In this document: positions 59,885 through 64,000 of the stretch, piece by piece
Position numbering within the stretch: the first letter of the stretch is position 1
Layout of the letters: every line of letters starts with the position of its first letter
Assembly: GCA_964017125.1 (NCBI GenBank)
Contig: OZ024903.1
Coordinates: 66,715,201-66,779,200 of the forward strand
Length of the DNA stretch: 64,000 nt
Direction: 5' to 3'
Origin: Flabesymbios commensalis
Taxonomy: Eukaryota; Annelida; Polychaeta; Terebellida; Flabelligeridae
The notes under the pieces: generated by a model
Seen by the model: only the letters and a program-made list of their open reading frames with translations
Told to the model about the DNA's origin: nothing
Databases searched by the model: none
Made by a program: the position numbers and the translations under genes

Positions 59885-60130
59885 TTAACCCCTTAACTGC
59901 CGGTGCCGCATATGTTCGGCTTTTCATTTTTTATTAGCTCATTAAGTTCCATCTTTGAAACATGTTAAAGATAAAATGTGACTTCAATCAGCAATATTTG
60001 AAAACAGTTGACCTCCATTTTATCAAATCTGAATAATTTCCACTCACTTGAAGTTGTGGATCACGTCAGCGAGACACAACTTCAAGTGGGTGAAAATTCA
60101 GATTGAATAATTTGGCGGTTAAAGGGTTAA
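59885..60130 (+). mobile_element. Family-2 hairpin MITE (246 bp), GTCA loop
   Basis: TTAACCCCTTAACTGCCGG left, GGCGGTTAAAGGGTTAA right. Hairpin CACTCACTTGAAGTTGTGGA ... ACACAACTTCAAGTGGGTG with tip CACGTCAGCG. Confidence 0.9.
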
Positions 60131-60410
60131 GTGTCTACATAGATACAGGCCAGCAGTACCGGAATCTGTGTTCTTTCCCTCCTAAGTACCACCTGTCCAG
60201 CTCCTCCCTACCTAGACAGACGGTTGGCCAGCGCTACATCAATGTTTGGCCAGAAACTATGCTGTTTAGCATGTTTAGTCGAATATAGCGCCAGCGTTAA
60301 TACTTCGTGGAGTTCATCCACAGCGCACAGAGCCCATAGGGAGACTACCTCATCTCGGAGAGCAATGGCTTCACATCAAAGCAACTAGTGGCTAGTGGTC
60401 AACTGTGCCT

Positions 60411-60456
60411 GTATTCTCACGAGTACAAGTTACGTATTTTTGTACGAGAATACGGG
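60411..60456. repeat. Hairpin related to the 19188 palindrome
   Basis: TGTATTCTCACGAGTACAAG, TTACGTATTTTTGTACG, AGAATACGG. The arms GTATTCTC / GAGAATAC and GTACAA / TTGTAC pair. It shares GTATTCTC...ACAAGTTACG with 19188-19299. Confidence 0.6.
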
Positions 60457-60804
60457 CCCTGATAGTTCTGTGGTATGTCCACTTCGACGACAGCGATTTA
60501 AACGCCCCTGTTGCCTGTTTTTTCATGTACATATGTACATCAGCCACAGACCGTTCAACATGTCAAAACAAAATTTTGTTAATATTTTTTAAATTTAAAA
60601 TATATATAGGCCCTATTTGTAAACGATTGGTCTTGTAGGTCACTTGTCACAAGGTGCGCGCGCACCACATTCTAAAGTCATTTTGTGAGGACCAATCAGA
60701 GATATTGTTAAATATGCGTGAGGAGCCGCGCGTGCAGCGCGGGGCCCTGCGCGAAATATAAACGTCGATACACTCACTGGTCTCAACCTTATCTCGACAA
60801 GACC

Positions 60805-60935
60805 GCCATTAACGTGATCGCCTGGTCACATTGGGAAGGGAGAAACAATGCTGTTTCTCTGAAAACCCCACACGGACAGAACAGCGGGGTTCGAAACCGG
60901 GACGCAGTCAACCCGCTCAACACGGTTAACCCTTT
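60805..60935 (-). mobile_element. tRNA-derived SINE, first unit
   Basis: On the minus strand: GGGTTAACCGTGTTGAGCGG (A-box-like), GTCCCGGTTTCGAACCCCGC (B-box-like), GGGGTTTTCAGAGAAACAGC and TTGTTTCTCCCTTCC. It corresponds to the first tRNA-like unit and linker of 40730-41032, without the second unit or tail. Confidence 0.6.
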
Positions 60936-61361
60936 CCAGGTAGAAAGATATAAACCTGACATGTATAGTAAATTTTACGTTGGTTTAATGTCACACCAAT
61001 AATATGATCTTTAGCTCTTTGGAATCGCCGCTTTTTATTATTTTCTGAAATAATTATACAGGCCCACAAAATTAGAATAAATGTCCAGTAGGCCTAGACT
61101 ATTAAAATGTATTTTAAAATTAAATTACTTTATTTCAAATGACTTTTGCACAACTAAATTTATTGGGATTATTCAGGGTTTTCAAAAGACTGAGAACATA
61201 TTAAATATTTATTGAATGTCGCATTACGTCGCTTCCTGCACAAATGCATGGACATATCACAACAAAAGAAAACCAGAAATCGGGATTATGTCGGAACTTC
61301 AAGAGTTCTTTTATAGTGCACCTGTGTACAGTACCAGAATTTGAAACTGAATAATAAATAG

Positions 61362-62330
61362 GTGGGATTTAAGTAATTTCCGGCATGTTAAAATTGTTTT
61401 GGCATTACGTATTGGCACAGGGCGTTCAATTCCATAAGGCTGGGCCAGATATAGAGAAAGCTCTTGACCCGGTATTAGTTTTTATACAAGGAACAACAAA
61501 TCTATTTGAATTTGTGGAGCGTAGATATTTTGAGCATTTCGGACGAACAAGTAAGTCAGTCAGATATATGCAGGTTGGTTGTCTTTCGGGATTCGGAAAG
61601 TTATTGTGCATATTTTAAAATGAATGCGAAACTTGACAGGAAGCCAATGTAATCGTTTTAGAATAGGAGTGGAACGACTAAAACGTGGGGCCTTGGTTAC
61701 CACTCTTGCAAGGCAATTCTGAACACGTTGTAATCTAGCGATATCCTTTTCTGGTATATTGTAAAAAAGTGAGTTACAATAATCTAACTGGCTACTGACC
61801 AGTGCCACTGCAATTCGCTTGGTATTAAAGATATAGGGACAGCCTTTTTTCGAATTCGACGTAAATCACGGATATGATAGAAGCATGCCCTACATGTTTG
61901 GGATATATGTGTTTTCGGAAATTCAAGCTACTGTCGAATACTATATGTACACCAAGATTTTTGGCTGATGCAGAAGGATTGGTGTCTTGACCTAGAATTA
62001 AGCATGGGAAAAATTCAATATTTTTTCTCTCAGAAGTTTGGTCCCAATACTAGGATTAAGCTCCAGCTTAGACCCTGTCATCCAGGCCGATACGGCCATT
62101 ACACAATGTTGCAACTTCGCAAGAGATTCCTTAGCTTTGGAAACGGATAGAGACATGTAAATTTGAGTATCATCGGCATAAAGATGGTGGTTTATGTCAA
62201 AACAGGAGATGATAGCTCTGAGTGGTGTAGTGTATCTATAGGGTAAAAAACACAGGTCCCAGCACAGGGCCCTGTGGAACTCCATATTAGAGTGTGACTT
62301 TATCTGACAGATTGGTGCCTATTTTTATCA
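61362..62330 (-). mobile_element. L2/CR1-like LINE fragment with reverse-transcriptase YADD motif
   Basis: The minus-strand translation in three blocks gives GVPQGPVLGPVFF (upstream of the main frame), HLYADDTQIYMSL (YADD at 62169-62180, the catalytic reverse-transcriptase motif), LDYCNSLFYNIPEKDIARLQ, and NCLARVVTKAPRFSRSTPIL, then LHWLPVKFRIHFKICTITF. A one-base shift separates GVPQG from YADD, and further shifts separate the blocks, so it is dead. Both ends are truncated. It is closely related to 5190-5726, sharing GATTTAAGTAATTTCCGG at the left edge. Confidence 0.88.
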
Positions 62331-64000
62331 AACATAATTGAGTATAAACATAAAAGTGTTTCTAATACAGATTAATTAATCTTTTTTTTTCACTGTAAAG
62401 CTATACAGTAGACATCTCTGTGTTTGACATATTGATGTGCGAAACAGTGAGGTCAAAGCCTAAAATAAATATTCTTGTGATCATGGTGATGGCGATTGCT
62501 AATTATCATATATCGGCATTTTTAAATAAAAGGGTTCGTCAGGAGTGTAACATTTGACATGCTTCTAGTTCACTTCCTATTTGCAGCTCGGCAGTTGAAT
62601 AGGCACCCCAAAATATGTCTAAGGATGATGTTCCTAATCCCATAAAAAATTGTGAAGACATCTGTATATTTATCATGGAAATATCATGGAAAATGTAGCT
62701 TAAAATGTCAGGAGTGTAACACAATTTCGCGTGACAAACAAATAAAATATCAATTTTAATAGTATATATCTTGACAAATACAGTTGCAAAACATATTTCG
62801 CTCATTATTTCTTGATGAGTGGTATCTTTGAATTCAATAATGCTACTCCATAGATGGTAATCATGATTAGTGTCATCATCAGCTTCACATGTATACATAA
62901 ATATGGTCTCTGCAGCAAAAATGACCGAAAAACTTGTCACACATGTTTACTCATTTAGTTTAATTGTCTGAAACCCGTTAAAATCTATTGATATCCTTAT
63001 TTTTTTATCGCTGCATTTGTTTTTTCTTGATAAAATGGAAAATTCACATTTCATAGTAATATTGTCTCGTTTTTTGATGTTGTTTAAAACAAGAATAAAG
63101 CGTCAGGAGTGTAAGGCTAACTATATTTTTGTCTCACAATAAAATTTTAAGCCCTTACATAGTGATATTTTAATTTTAAAATAAGCACATGTATATGTGA
63201 CTTTAGTAAGTTATCACATTCAAAGGGAAAACATACTAGTTACTCTTTCAAAAATAATTAAATATGTGGCCTAATGTAAAAAAATGTGTATTAATGTCAA
63301 GTGTGTAACATTACAGCTGATCTAAGCTTACTGTGAATCATCATTTTTTCTCTTTCAAGTCCAGAAGCTGCTAACCTATGCATATATTTGTTTATAGGTT
63401 TGTAGATATAGTGAAGAGTAAGCTGACAGCACTTTATTTTATCACCTTTGTGATAGGCGAGCAAATTAAAAATCATACAGCCTGAATAATACAACATTTA
63501 TTGATTATTTTGTTACTTTTTTTATTGATAATGTGTACATTTTGGTTCTTCTTAGTCATATTCAGGCAGATGTCAGGAGTGTAGAATTTAAAGGCATTTT
63601 GTATACATTTGATGCACTTTTTAAATTTATGTGCACAGTCTTTTTAGGTAGGAAGTTTTAAAGGATTAGTTCCCAAGTATTCTATTATATTTTTACATGC
63701 CTGATTTGAGAAAAAAAATCATTTATTTTTTTATTGGTCCTTTTTTCTATTTAAATTCCTTAAAACAGTCTATTTTATGTGACAGTAAGATGTTTCCATA
63801 CAAGTACATGTACGATTAAAACTTTAAAAAATGTTGTTTTCAGTGATTTCATGCTTACTGTTTTGCACAGAGCGTACAATCAAATCAAAAATTATTCCTT
63901 ATCAATATCATTATTTTAAAATTTGTCAATTAAATGAACCTTGCAAAAGAAAAATTCTGACATGTATACAATAAATCTTTACAGGTAGGCTACAAGGATA
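62331..64000. other. AT-rich sequence with dispersed GTCAGGAGTGTAA motifs
   Basis: The motif occurs at 62538, 62707, 63102 and 63572, with a variant (GTCAAGTGTGTAA) at 63296. The minus-strand frame 62539-62940 (133 codons) includes CYTPDILSYIFHD, where TACACTCCTGAC encodes YTPD. No family recognised. Confidence 0.4.

Noticed and set aside
60805-61000. Plus-strand protein frame starting at 60718
   Set aside because: It crosses an antisense SINE unit and a CG-rich stretch, and no conserved content is visible.

Overview
This window looks like the genome of an invertebrate animal, probably marine. It is AT-rich, with small exons separated by long introns full of short non-autonomous transposons. 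A mollusc-like lophotrochozoan is my best guess, from the style of the repeats: ACAAGAG-headed repeats, GGCGGCCAT tandem repeats, TGACCTTGAC repeats and tRNA-derived SINEs. An ambulacrarian is not excluded. The only host gene I can identify is the N-terminal part of DIP2 (disco-interacting protein 2), on the minus strand. Twelve exons fit together without a frame break, from 37598 (DMAP1-binding domain) down to 1872 (start of the first adenylate-forming, AMP-binding-like domain). The first coding exon lies beyond the right edge or was not recognised. The C-terminal two thirds lie beyond the left edge.

Layout. 1-14.7 kb holds eleven DIP2 exons with moderate introns. These introns contain a 5'-truncated L2/CR1-like LINE (5.2-5.7 kb), an array of TGACCTTGAC/GGTCAAGGTCA units (12.6-13.4 kb) and a hAT-like MITE inside that array (12.8 kb). 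14.7-37.5 kb is a single intron of about 23 kb. 37.6-64 kb appears to be the still longer first intron, or sequence upstream of the gene. I found no convincing second protein-coding gene. A few orphan ORFs are noted at low confidence.

Two families of palindromic elements dominate the introns. Family 1 is a hairpin with CCCAGCAAACAC ends and a strikingly constant length near 109 bp. Family 2 is mostly about 246 bp, has CCCTTTAACCGCC inverted ends beside TTAA (piggyBac-like), and carries an internal hairpin built on ACTTGAAGTTGTG. Within each family-1 copy the two arms match each other better than they match other copies. The hairpin tips are restricted: C-GNA-G triloops in family 1 and C-GNNA-G tetraloops in family 2. 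These are the sequence classes known to give unusually stable DNA hairpin loops. I regard this as the most interesting signal here.

Other structure includes a dimeric tRNA-derived SINE in several modular forms, one copy of which sits in the hairpin of a family-2 element with a 14-bp target duplication. There are also several near-perfect long palindromes, a 17-bp minisatellite, an A-B-A-B higher-order repeat at 51.2-51.8 kb, and a dispersed GTCAGGAGTGTAA motif at the right end. DIP2 exons from 37598 to 6127 all have phase 1 at both ends, so each could be skipped without breaking the frame. One of them (14612-14701) sits between two family-1 hairpins.
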